A stretch of 64,000 nt of DNA from Eunapius fragilis (Eukaryota > Porifera > Demospongiae > Spongillida > Spongillidae), in assembly GCA_963681505.1 (NCBI GenBank), contig OY811978.1:1114549-1178548 (forward strand), written 5' to 3'. The position numbers and the translations under genes were made by a program. Below are positions 49,319 through 59,571 of this stretch, one piece after another. The notes beneath the pieces are model-generated. The model saw only the letters and a program-made list of their open reading frames with translations, was not told the origin of the DNA and made no database searches. Position 1 is the stretch's first letter, and each line of letters starts with the position of its first letter.

Positions 49319-50142
49319 ACCCGTTATCAATCGGCGCCAGACACGTGAATTTAGTAGAGGTCATAGTTCACGATATGATGCAATTACTTGGGGGGGGGGG
49401 GATGGTTGTTAGATTAGTGCTGACATTTTCACGCACGGGAGGTGATGATTATGTTGCGTCTGAACACAGCAGAAGAGAGAAGGCCATAGCTTTCACCGTT
49501 TCACGTACCAACAAGGTAGTATAATACTTCCCTTCAACAGTGTAAGGTGCAATGAAGAAGCCTGATCTGGTTTGCCAACTGCGAATTTAAATTTTAAAAT
49601 GACCATACATAATTTTTTTCTCTGATCTACAATCCGGTATTGTAACGTTTCATCTCTTCATACCCAGTAAAGGGTTTCTAATGGGGGAGCCTATATGAAT
49701 GTCGCGGGTGTGAAAGGTCACGGTAGTGCAAGTTTTCATGCTGATTATCTAATAGTCTGAAAATACCTGTAGGTGGTGGTCCAATCAGACTCAGTAGTTC
49801 TTTGTGATGCGATCAAAGATACGCTTCATGCGCTTGCGGCCGGGTGCTAATATAAGCAGTGTAGAGTTGTTATACGACGACGAGTGAATAAGATGGTATG
49901 CCTATATACATAACTAGACAACATTTCGGTAAAGTCCTCGGGCTCGGTTCAGTCGTTATATAGTTATTGACACGCATATCGGGGAATTTCCCTTGGTTTC
50001 CCCCTTGGTTTCCCCCCCCCCCTACTCTAATATCTATGGTTTCCCGTCTATTTAAAATAGCATTTTGGAGGCAGCTATTAACATACCAGGCTTTTGTATT
50101 AATTATGCAGCGTTGCGTTGGTGATTGAGACTATGTGTCAAA

Positions 50143-50478
50143 ATGAGGTGAGAACTCATGTGTCTGTAAACATATCATCTCGCTATAAATTTTTTAAAAG
50201 TTAAGACCTTTTCTCATGTAATACCATAGATACTATCTATGGTAATACTATAATCTACAGGCCAATAGCGTGGCCGTAACGTGAGCGTTCATGCAGCTCA
50301 ATCGCTTGGCGTTACGGCCGATAAACACGGCGTTTATTAGTACAGAATAGACAAAGAGGTGGCTCTTGTACATGGCTTACATTTCCTTCTTCTCGTGCGC
50401 AGGGTCTGGACTGTCGTGATCAGCTTGGTCTGCATATCACCTATTGCAGGTAATATTGTGTGTGTGTATGTGTGTGTG

Positions 50479-50539
<61 letters not shown>

Positions 50540-53500
50540 GGCGGATACAGGATTTCAGAAAAGGGGGGGTTGCTAATTAATATTCATGAAGCGGGGGAGG
50601 GGGTCTGGGGCTCCGCCCCAGCCACCAACGCTTTTTTATTATATCATGCGCAAATCATTACATAACGTCGCCTTGTCGTTTGTTTGCTCGCAGAGCTGCA
50701 GTTGTGTTACGAATTTCAGCCATCTTTATAATTCTTAATTGTTACTAATGATAACTATTCATTACGGGTTTGAAAGTGGGGGTTGCAACCTCTCCAACCC
50801 CCCCCCTCCCCCCCCCGGATCCGCCTCTGTTATTGTGTGTGCGTGCGCGCGTGTGTTGTGTGTGTGTGTTGTATGTGTGTGACAGTATGTGCATGCTTGT
50901 GCGTCTAGCTAGTAATTCCCTAAGCATTTGCATTTGGTCATTCTTGCGATCTTTGCTCACGTGATGGATAATGACCCCAGACATGCTTTGTGACTATTAA
51001 TATTTATGACCCACAACACACACACATGCATGAACACACACACACAGCATGAACACCCTCACACACCCACACACACATGCACGAACACCCACACACACAC
51101 AGCATGAACACTCACACACACCCACACACACATGCATCCCACACACACACATGCATGAACACACACTCACAGCATGAACACTCACACACACCCACACACA
51201 CATGCATGAACACCCACACACACACATGCATGGCAACCCTTGTGTAACCCCTGCACCCCCTGTGGAAGCTTTGAAAACCCCTGTGGAATTTGTGGAAACC
51301 TCTGCACTAACCCCTGCACCCCCTGTGGAAACCTCTGCATCTCCTGTGGAAGCTGTGGAAATGACTGCACCCCTTGTGGAAGCTGTGAAAACACCAGCAC
51401 CCCCTGTGGAAGCTGTGGAAACCCCTGCATCCCCTGTGGAAGCTGTGGAAACCTCTGCATCTCCTGTGGAAGCTGTGGAAATGACTGCACCCCTTGTGGA
51501 AGCTATGAAAACACCAGCACCCCTTGTGGAAGCTGTGGAAACCCCTGCATCCCCTGTGGAAGCTGTGGAAACCCCTATAATCACTTCTACTTCAGAACAG
51601 GTAAGAGCATGCAAAAAAGGTGTGGTTTGTGGAGCAGTGGGTGTGGTAATTGTAGAATGATGTAACAGGAAATAAGTGGATATATGGCTTGCACACTTTC
51701 ACATTTAAAATTTAGTATTAACCCTGTAAGTTATGGCATATCTTACCTTCACTACCACCCCACTCTCTTTATGCTCCTTCTCCCTCCCCATCCCTCCCCC
51801 TCTCTCCCTATCCCTCCCCTTCCACCCCTCCCTTTCTCCCCCTCCCCCTTCCTCCCCCCCCCCCCCCCCTCCTCTCTCTCTCCTAGGAGACTGGACGTGC
51901 AATGTAAGTTGACAATAATATTGTTTCCATGCCAACCATACCTTCCATTTGGTTGTATGTGCAGGCCTCTGCCCTCTAATGTCTATTTGCATCCTATAAT
52001 GTGTACAATGGTACACAAATTACTCCTTTCATTTTGCTGCATTATATCTCATACCAGCAGTGAGCATTTTACACAACTTGTGAAAATCTATACCCCCTAT
52101 GATGGTGTTAACTTGTGGTTAAGTGTGTCATGAATATGCTAATTTTGGCTAATTGGAATAACAACTCTTAATTCTGTTATCTATAGCACTGCAGAACACT
52201 GCAAAAGTTAGAGATTAAAACAAACATGATGGGAACATTCTCAATAAGTCAAATTTTATCCACATAGTTGGTTTTGTATGTACATCAAACAAATGCTGTT
52301 CCTTTTTGGTAACCACTTTTACAGTCATATGCTCTAATTTGTGTACGCCTGTACACATATTACATTGCTTCACTATAGTAGTATACTGTTTTCAAATGAG
52401 TACTGAAAGTGATAGAGGGCATGATGTAGTAACTATATAATATGAAATTATTCATGTGGTTGTATCAGGAAAGTTTTGCAGTAAAATGTGTACAGGTGTA
52501 CACAAATTAGTCTATGTAGGAAAATGATGTTCAATGCAAAAGAATCTTGCAAATTCAATCACTTGTGTATCAAAAAACAGCAACAATGCTAAATGTTCAT
52601 GTTAGTATCACTCCATCATCTCAGGGCAGACTGCTGCTTTAGGTTTTGAGGTTTTACTCCTTCACTCCTACTTGCACTTCCTCTACCTCTACTTGCACTT
52701 CCTCTACCTCTACTTTCACTTCCTCAAGCTCTACTTGCACTTCCTCTACCTCTACTTGCACTTCCTCTACCTCTACTTTCACTTCCTCAAGCTCTACTTG
52801 CACTTCCCTACCATGACTCTTTCACTATTTGCACCTTCAGTGCTTGCGCCTCCACTATTTGCACCTCCACCATTTGTGCCTCCACTATTCGAGCCTTCAG
52901 TGCTCGTGCCTCCACTATTCGCGCCTCCGCCATTTGTGCCTCCACTATTTGTGCCTCCGCTATTCGAGCCGTCAGCTCGATCGTGCCTCCTCTGCTCGTG
53001 CCTCCACTATTCGCGCCTCCTCCATTTGTGCCTCCACTATTCGAGCCTTCAGTGCTCGTGCCTCCTCTACTCGCGCCTCCACTATTCGCGCCTCCACTAT
53101 TTTCACCTCCACTATTCGAGCCTTCAGTCTTGCTCTGCGTACACGTACACCTCAGTAACATGCGCAAAGTTTTCTTTGTTTTTCTAATGTGGTTTATTTG
53201 TTAGATAACAATCAAATGATTTGAATTAATAGTGACCATCAATTAATAATCTGTTGTGTACTCAGATATTAATTTTTGAATGACAAATGTGATTACTTAC
53301 AAAGATAAGGTAGGGTAAGTAATTTGTGCTCCCCTGTACACATATTACCCAATATGTGTACAGGTGTACACACGGATGCAAATAGACACTAAGAAGAGAG
53401 GTGGTGAGATATCCGACCATGTTATGGACCAGCCTGTTGCAGAACATGCCACTAATCCATTTCAACAATGTGCAGAAAACTTGCCTACACCAGTGGTTAG

Positions 53501-53732
53501 TTATACACTAATTAGGGTCATAACCTTAATAGTTAGGTGTGGCTGCCTATCTGCATGCCGAGGTTATATTTATTAACTTTTTCTTTGAGTGCATTAATTG
53601 GAATAATTGGCACAGTGAACATGAATACAAAGCCAGATGTATGCATGCTCACAAAAGAATATATAAATATATAATTATACATCCATAAATGCAGCCTAGC
53701 TTGTGTGTGTGTGTGTGTGTGTATGTGTGTGT

Positions 53733-53766
<34 letters not shown>

Positions 53767-54004
53767 CTAATATATGATCTCTGGTGTATGTGTGTGTGTT
53801 AATTACATCATTGCATCTTTTTGTTATAGGTAAGTGAGGGCAAAGGCCCACTAAATGTGTAAGTTTTCACGTACTACCATGGTGACCTTCCATTACTGAT
53901 GTTCATCTGTTGCCAGGGGAGCGATGATTGACCTTCCCCCGGAGCTTAAATATGGACTGATGGTCGCTTCCATTGGACCACAGAAATGGGACACGCCGGA
54001 GTAA
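50143..54004 (+). CDS. Gene 6 (copy B): secreted or membrane protein with 10-residue repeats
   Basis: Plus-strand gene, divergent from receptor gene 5. Proposed start: a 5-base coding exon ATGAG (50143-50147) spliced to 50403-50449, giving the signal peptide MRVWTVVISLVCISPIA. A repeat exon (about 51230-51600) encodes ten or more copies of a TPASPVEAVE-like decapeptide. The end is well supported: 53364-53495 (YTRMQIDTKKRGGEISDHV), 53830-53858, and 53917-54004 (ELKYGLMVASIG) to a TAA, with agreeing phases. No membrane exon was found between 51600 and 53360, so the middle of the model is incomplete. The tail's YGLM fits a YxxPhi sorting motif. The repeat exon and the tail may not belong to one transcript. 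Confidence 0.55.
51236..51590. repeat. 30-bp coding-type minisatellite (copy B)
   Basis: The unit contains CCCCTGTGGAAGCTGTGGAA then ACCCCTGCAT, 11-12 copies with variants. One frame gives VEAVETPASP repeats and another gives CGSCGNPCIP. The acidic, Pro/Thr-rich frame is open from start to end and leads to a GTAAGA donor. Copy A counterpart 41130-41482 has lost bases. Confidence 0.92.
52655..53150. repeat. Two adjoining minisatellites (CTACTTGCACTTCCTCTAC and CCTCCACTATTCG)
   Basis: The first array (52660-52808) has an 18-base CTTGCACTTCCTCTACCT theme; the second (52830-53125) a 15-base GCGCCTCCACTATTC theme. Both leave open frames (for example GGTNGGGANSGG on minus), but no frame can be tied to splice sites, so I do not call a gene. 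Copy A at 42540-43010. Confidence 0.85.
53702..53767. repeat. (GT)n microsatellite
   Basis: GT repeat with two GTAT interruptions between the last introns of gene 6; also at 43585-43650 in copy A. Confidence 0.94.
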
Positions 54005-54019
54005 AGTGGAGAACAATGT

Positions 54020-54262
54020 GTTAGGTAATCCCATAGCTACAGAACTATTCCTTAGCTACAGGTGTATCCCATAGCTACAGAACTATTCCTTAGCTACAGG
54101 TGTATCCCATAGCTACAGAACTATCCCTTAGCTACAGAACTATTCCTTAGCTACAGGTATATCCCATAGCTACAGAACTATTCCTTAGCTACAGGTGTAT
54201 CCCCTAGCTACAGAACTATTCCTTAGCTACAGGTGTATCCCATAGCTACAGAACTATTCCCT
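54020..54262. repeat. 38-bp minisatellite, about 6 copies
   Basis: The unit contains CCATAGCTACAGAACTATTC then CTTAGCTACAGGTGTATC, directly 3' of gene 6. Non-coding. Confidence 0.9.
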
Positions 54263-54419
54263 TGTATTCTTCATGTTATGATCATCAAGTTCTCATTTTC
54301 ACCACTGCCTGCTACACCATTTGTATAGTTCCTCACATCTGCTGCCTGCCATATGGTCAGGGGCCCAAACCTTTCTTGATGAGTGTTCCCTATATAGAGG
54401 ACTCCTCCTGTGTTCAGAT

Positions 54420-54603
54420 GGAGGGGGAGGGGGGGGGGGGGGGGGGGGGGGGCAATATAACCAGCCATAGTTGACAAAACAATTTGTACTAAACACTACC
54501 TCATATGAACACTCATATTCATAGTCTGTGGGTGATAATGGTACACATACATGTACATGTAGTTCAAACTAAGCAAACAAACAAAAAAAAAACAATTCTC
54601 ATT

Positions 54604-54638
<35 letters not shown>

Positions 54639-54735
54639 GGGGAGGGAGAGGGGAGGGGAAGGGGGAGGGGAGGGGAGATGGAGGGGAGGGGGAAGGGAGG
54701 GGGAAGGGAGGGGGAAGGGGTGGGGTGAGGGGAGT
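54420..54735. repeat. Poly(G) tracts and G-rich GGGGAAGGGAGG repeat
   Basis: Two poly(G) runs of about 25-35 bases (54428-54452, 54604-54636) and a G-rich imperfect repeat to 54735. Run lengths are likely unreliable. Confidence 0.88.
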
Positions 54736-54869
54736 TGGTGCATACACTTTGCATATAAAGTACAAGGCCTAAAATAGAGATGTCCAACCTTGTTTGCTAA
54801 ATGTTATTTGATGTGAACTATTTTGTACCCAAAACCAATTTTTTACACAGAGATAAATGAACAGGAGTG

Positions 54870-54958
54870 GGGGAAGGAGGAGGAGGAGGAAGAAATGGAG
54901 AAGGAAGAGAAGGAAGAGGAGGAGGAGGGGAGGAGGAGGAGGGGAGGAGGAGGAGGGA
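54870..54958. repeat. GGA-rich microsatellite
   Basis: AGGAGGAGGAGGAAG-type repeat. The Glu-rich frame across it is an artefact. Confidence 0.9.
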
Positions 54959-54999
54959 ATGTTTCATTGCTCTGTAGATTATGTTGTAATTATTCTATT

Positions 55000-55875
55000 A
55001 TAGCTGATCTAAGTAGTTAGATAATATGGTGTAAAAGCGTTTGGGTTGGTACATACCAATATTTGTACCTTTGCCCTAGGTAGTAAATTGAGCACCAGAT
55101 CTGCTGACCAAGCGCCGCCCCTCACGAGCACCCCAATCTGCTGACCAAGCCCCGCCCCTCACAAGCACCATGTATGGTCAAATAATACATGTAAGGTCTT
55201 GTTGTCTATGAAGTGGACTGGTCATTTAATGAGTATAGTTGTATGCTTCAATCTTTGAATAAACACTGGTCATTATTTTGCTCTGAAGCAATACATTCGA
55301 ATTCACTAGTGGGACAGCAGTGACTAACGAACAGATATGGAAATAATACGCTTCAGAGAACAGCGGCTCGTTTATGAGTTGCAACACAGTTCTGCTGGAA
55401 TCAGTCAGAGTGGATTTAATATCAACCGTTCATTGAGAGCCACTGCCGCGTTGGCTATGTATTCGCTCCTACGAGTACCGCTGATTGCCAGCGTGCACGT
55501 GCATGTGAATGTTTTTAAATTGCAATGCATCAAAACGAGTCTAATCTTTTCCCGCTGGAATAAAAACTGCCGCATGAAGTCATAACTCAAATACGATGCG
55601 GCAACTAAACCAGTACCTTGAACTTATGATCTCCACTCTTGTGCAAATGTAATTTTAATTTTAAATATAAACACTTCTAGTATAGTATATACTGTACGCA
55701 ACTCGAGCAATTAAATCGATTATAAGTGCCAGTGGGGGAGTTTGTAAGTGCCCGCGGCACTAAGAAGTTAGAATCCCCCCCCCCGGCACTCGAGGTTTCT
55801 ACCGCGTTTAGCTGTACCTGCAAATGACCAATCAGATTGCACAAATCACTTCAGCATGTAATTATCCGCGTTGTC
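55000..55875. other. Intergenic stretch without a recognised gene
   Basis: A short direct repeat (CTGCTGACCAAGC, twice at 55100-55155) and an AATAAA at 55257-55262 were seen. A short open frame at 55337-55585 has no known motif and I do not call it. Confidence 0.45.
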
Positions 55876-55876
55876 C

Positions 55877-56021
55877 TAGTCTCGTCCCCAGACCCAGATT
55901 CCCAACAGCTGCGGGTGGATTACATCATCGCTACGTGGAAAGTGGACAGGACACCAGACCCACTTTCACGTAGCGGTGATGAAATCCAGCTGTTGGGAAT
56001 CTGGGTCTGGGGACGAGACCA
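55877..56021. mobile_element. Foldback MITE, TAGTCTCGT family, copy 3
   Basis: Left end TAGTCTCGTCCCCAGACCC, right end GGGTCTGGGGACGAGAC. The arms pair over most of about 140 bp (CCCAACAGCTG against CAGCTGTTGGG; CGCTACGTGGAAAGTG against CACTTTCACGTAGCG). Non-coding. Confidence 0.85.
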
Positions 56022-56217
56022 GCGTTGTCCCGTGTTGTCCCCGTTGTTGCGTAACTAAAGCCTGCGGGTGCAAAAGAAATGCCACCAAATGGAGTCAAAA
56101 TCACGTCCCAGTTCTGACGCTAAAAAACTTGCCCCACCATCTAATTATAAATGCACGGATAGTCTGCTTATCCGTCGGCGTTCGTTTCTTGAGCGTCCGG
56201 TGTCATGGGATAATCGG

Positions 56218-56315
56218 CACCCCCGTTCCAAATATCCTAGGATTCTTGGCACCCCCATTCCAAAATTCCTACGGGATTTTCGGCATCCTTTAGGATTTTC
56301 GGTACCCTCGTGTTT
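56218..56315. repeat. Left subterminal repeats of the Ginger-like element
   Basis: Two to three imperfect copies of a CGGCACCCCCGTTCCA / CCTAGGATT theme. These match the right-end array in reverse complement. Confidence 0.7.
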
Positions 56316-56363
56316 GAGGCGACAAAAGTTGATTATTAGTGTGATTGTAGCGAGACGATATCG

Positions 56364-56862
56364 ATGGAAAAGAGGGACGATGTAACTCTAAACTACATCG
56401 CACGTGGAAGCTACCCTCAGGATGCAACTAAGCAAGATAAGTTCTCTATTCGCAAAAGAGCAAAGCAGTATCGAGTGCAAGATGGGCAGCTGTATAGAGT
56501 AATCTGTTCAGATTCAAAGAATGGGGATGCGCTTTCTCTTTATATAAAAGACGCAAAGACAAGGAAGCAGATAATTAATGGTTGCCATATCGGACTAGCG
56601 GGAAACCATGAAGGTCGCGGCAGAACGCTTGCAAAGATTGCGCAAAAGTATTTCTGGCCAGGATTATCAAAGGATGTGAGAATTTGGGTAAGTTATTTAT
56701 CTTGTCATTTCTACTACTGTCAGCATCTCGTGGTTATTCTGTTTAAGAATTATTTTTGTGTGCAGCATTGTGATCAATGTCAGAAGACGAAAAGAAAGCT
56801 TGATCATCCAGCTGAAGAGCTGCACCCTGTACCAGTTCCCAACAGTAGCTGGAATGTCATAA
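56364..56862 (+). pseudogene. Ginger-like transposase N-terminal part (H2C2 zinc finger)
   Basis: DNA transposase of the integrase class. Exon 1 (56364-56690) contains the His pair of the HHCC finger (GCHIGLAGNHEGRGRTLAKI) and YFWPGLSKDV. After a 76-bp intron with GTAAGT and GTGTGCAG ends, exon 2 (from 56767) supplies the Cys pair (HCDQCQKTKRK) and the connecting NSSWNVI. Directly after WNVI the catalytic domain should begin, but at about 56863 the sequence changes to an unrelated insertion starting CAAATCCTATATCCC. The first Asp of DDE and all that follows are absent, so this is a fragment. Confidence 0.75.
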
Positions 56863-57545
56863 TCAAATCCTATATCCCACCAACTTTCTCGTAGAGAATG
56901 TTTTTATTTACTTGTTTTCTTTATTTTTTTTCATACCCATTTAATTATACAAGACATTAGTCTCGTACCCAGACCGTCTATGACGTAAGCGATTATCGCT
57001 GTAAACAGTATAATCACTACGTCCATACGTATGGGCGTAGTGATTATACTGTTTACAGCGATAATCGCTTCCGTCATAGACGGTCTGGGTACGAGACTAA
57101 CAAGACATAGGAGGCTGATAGTCGATTGTTTATCAAAGTATTATATTATATAAAAGCGAGTCCTCCAGCCGATTCTGAAGCTATTGGTGAAATTTTCATC
57201 GCTTAGAAATGTTCCTGTTCTGAGTTATGCGTTGCCAAGAAGAAGAAGAAGGAGAAGACGACCCGCCCCTTGTTCCGAGACTGGGTACGAGGACGGGCAG
57301 TACACTCTTGTTCCAACAACCACGCGGTTCAGCGACATGAAACAAAAACGAAACTACTCATTTTTGACTTCTAGATCGATTGCTAAAACAAGCTACACGA
57401 TCCGATCGTCGGGAGTGTTGTTACATACGGGTCGCGTTTTTTTAATGACATTCATAGTCGTGGTCAAATTCAATATGGAAGTTTCTAACGAAACTTCCGA
57501 TTTAAGGGGAAAAGGTGTAGAAGTCCAATGCAAGGAATAGGCACA
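56863..57545. mobile_element. Foreign insertion replacing the transposase core
   Basis: Starts with TCCTATATCCCACCAACTTT then CTCGTAGAGAATGTTTTTATT, nearly the end sequence of the foldback element at 14700-14947. It contains a complete TAGTCTCGT-family foldback (56957-57100), and ends where the transposase C-terminal domain resumes. About 680 bp, without a recognisable gene. Confidence 0.55.
56957..57100. mobile_element. Foldback MITE, TAGTCTCGT family, copy 4 (near-perfect)
   Basis: Arms TTAGTCTCGTACCCAGACCG ... and its complement pair almost perfectly over about 68 bp each, around the centre CCATACGTATGG. The near-perfect pairing suggests recent insertion. It is nested inside the Ginger-like element. 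Confidence 0.9.
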
Positions 57546-57547
57546 GA

Positions 57548-58006
57548 ATGGGAGGCAAACTAGATAAACCATGGCTTGGTGTTTACATCATTCAAAAAGA
57601 CCTGGGCAAGGGTAGATATTGTCTGAAAACATTGGAGGGAAAACCATTAAAGCAAACCATCCACTGTGCTCGCCTTAAGCGTTTTCTTGATCCAGTAGTT
57701 GACGACAACATTGTGGATGAAGTTGAAGAATTAGACAATAGTGCAGGTGAACAAGAGGCAGCTAATGGAAATGGTATGGGTGACAATTTTTCCCATGACA
57801 AAAATGATAACGACAAGGAGCAAGGATGTCAGAATGAAGAACAGCAAAGTCACAGTCCAGAGCAGTGTGAAATAATGGAACCTTTATCTGTACTTGAGGA
57901 GCAGTTGTATTCTTCGAACATTTTACGTCCATGGAGGTCAGGAGCATGTACATCATATTATGAAGCCAAAGAAGATGATGAAGAGTTTGATGTAAATTCT
58001 AGCTGA
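57548..58006 (+). pseudogene. Ginger-like transposase C-terminal part
   Basis: The frame begins GGKLDKPWLGVYIIQKDLGK and includes YCLKTLEGKPLKQTIHCARL. This is the beta-barrel domain that follows the catalytic core in gypsy integrases and in host genes derived from them (the KRBA2-like type). An acidic, low-complexity tail of about 90 residues follows and ends at TGA. It is separated from its N-terminal part by the 56863-57545 insertion, so it cannot form an active transposase. Confidence 0.7.
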
Positions 58007-58054
58007 TTTTTGTAATGTTGTGATGCACTCTTTTATTGTTATTTATTTTCTACA

Positions 58055-59032
58055 GAACGCAGAACTGGATCTGCAGCAAGAGGAAAATGCATTGAGTAAA
58101 GACATAGATGTCTCTCTATGGATAGACTTCCGTGAGTTTTATTTTCCACTGCAAGAAGTCCTGGGCGGAAATTTTGTTGTTGTCAATGAAAACCTGCATT
58201 CAAAGGGAAAGTTCTATCATACATAGGAACTACACATTGCTTGGTTAAAGGAATTGAGCTGCTTAAAGTGTGGAGCAGATCCACCAAAGCCCAGTTGAAG
58301 CCTGTTCATGTACTTGGGAACATTTATTTTCTGATGAGTCCTTATGATCTAGATGAATTGTGTGAGTGGGTCAGAAATAAAAGAAGTTTTTTTATTGATA
58401 AGGATTTTACCATTGATGGGTTACTAGAATATGAAGAACAGTGTAGCAGCAGCAGCAGCAGCAGCAGCAGCATATCATCTCGGGTTTTAGAGATTACCAA
58501 TAATGATCACATCAACTACCAGCCAATTTGCAGTGAGTGGCAAAAGGAGAGGTGTGCTCTTCTAGGGTTGACATTCATCCGTGTGAATCACCCTCATTTG
58601 ACACAGCCATCAATGATTGTTGTGTCACACTGGCCATTAGCAACAGCTAGGATTGCTGCAGATGGAAATTGTTTCTTTCAGTCTGTTTCTCTAGCTGTAA
58701 CAGGATCACAGGAGTTTCATGAAGAACTGCGTCTGCTGATCACAACATGCATGATCCACAAATCAACAGATCCAGTGTTATCCTCTCTTGGATCCCCTGA
58801 TGGCTCTATGGAAAGCTATATGAAGTGATCAAGGATGCAGACTCTGGGCACATGGGCTACAGAATTAGAGGTGATTGCAGCAGCATCATTGCTTAATACA
58901 ACAATTTATATATATGCCAAATTCAAATGGCTCAAGCATTCACCACAGGAAACTAAGCTTGGCTTGCATCAAGATGAAGGCATATATATAACTAACTTCA
59001 ACAAACATTCCGAAACAGTTAAAAAGATGTAA
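58055..59032 (+). pseudogene. OTU-like cysteine protease domain of the Ginger-like element
   Basis: After a TTTTCTACAG acceptor the frame reads NAELDLQQEENALS, then breaks at a TAG (58224) and reopens. The OTU signature is clear: DGNCFFQSVSLAVTGSQEFH, with the catalytic Cys after Asp-Gly-Asn, then the conserved GTWATELEVIAAA and a C-terminal IYITNFNKHSETV that would supply the His. OTU domains remove ubiquitin-type modifiers. A single in-frame TGA at 58826-58828 splits the domain between YMK and SRMQTLGTW, and a nine-codon AGC repeat encodes polyserine near 58448. Cys and probable His are kept, but the stops argue against function. Confidence 0.72.
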
Positions 59033-59224
59033 CATCCATACGTGTTGTGTGTCACTATCTCATTCAATGCAGCTGCTCATTCTTAATACATCAGTTTATT
59101 GATTCAAACATTTCGTGGCATAAATTACATAACACCATTAAAAGCCTTGAAATTGTCCTCCGCTTTCTTACATGCCAGAAGGCCAGTGAATAGTATTCTA
59201 GATTTTCATTATTATATTTAGGAA

Positions 59225-59560
59225 TGTGAGGGGGTTCCAAAATTCCTAGGAGAAATGGCTATGCTAAGGGATGCCTATTTTCCTTAGGGATGCTGAGTTT
59301 CCTAGGAAAATTGGTGTGGGGGTGCCAAAATTCTTAGGAAAAATGGTTATGCTAAGGGATGCCTATTTTCCTTAGGGATGCTGAGTTTCCTAGGAAAATT
59401 GGTGTGGGGGTGCCAAAATTCTTAGGAAAAATGGTTATGCTAAGGGATGCCTATTATCCTAAAGGGATGCTGAGTTTCCTAGGAAAATTGGAGTGGGGGT
59501 GCCAAAATTCCGAGGAAAAATGGTACGGGGGTGCAAATTTTTCAGGAATTCCATTTTTCC
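59225..59560. repeat. Right subterminal tandem repeats of the Ginger-like element
   Basis: About 3.5 copies of a roughly 93-bp unit containing GGGGGTGCCAAAATTCTTAGG and GGGATGCTGAGTTTCCTAGG. In reverse complement they match the left end. This is the end of the transposon, not a separate satellite. Confidence 0.85.
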
Positions 59561-59571
59561 TGTGACACCGG

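Larger units (their letters stand above)
43935..53851. repeat. Overlap block, copy B (right contig start)
   Basis: Starts at the first base after the gap with the sequence found at 33836, and runs to 53851, the equivalent of the last base before the gap. It then continues into unique sequence that completes gene 6. See copy A. Confidence 0.92.
56201..59567 (+). mobile_element. Ginger-like DDE transposon with OTU domain, degenerate
   Basis: Ends read TGTCATGGGA (left) and, on the complementary strand, TGTCACAGGA (right). Both are flanked by CCGG (56197-56200 and 59568-59571), a 4-bp target duplication. Subterminal sequences are inverted relatives: GGCACCCCCATTCCAAAATT on the left and its complement repeated on the right. 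Inside are a retroviral-type integrase zinc finger interrupted by a GT-AG intron, an integrase C-terminal domain and an OTU-like domain. A spliced gypsy-type integrase in a TIR element with a 4-bp duplication is, from memory, characteristic of Ginger cut-and-paste transposons; OTU-bearing members have been described, as I recall. The catalytic core is missing, so this copy is dead. Confidence 0.75.
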
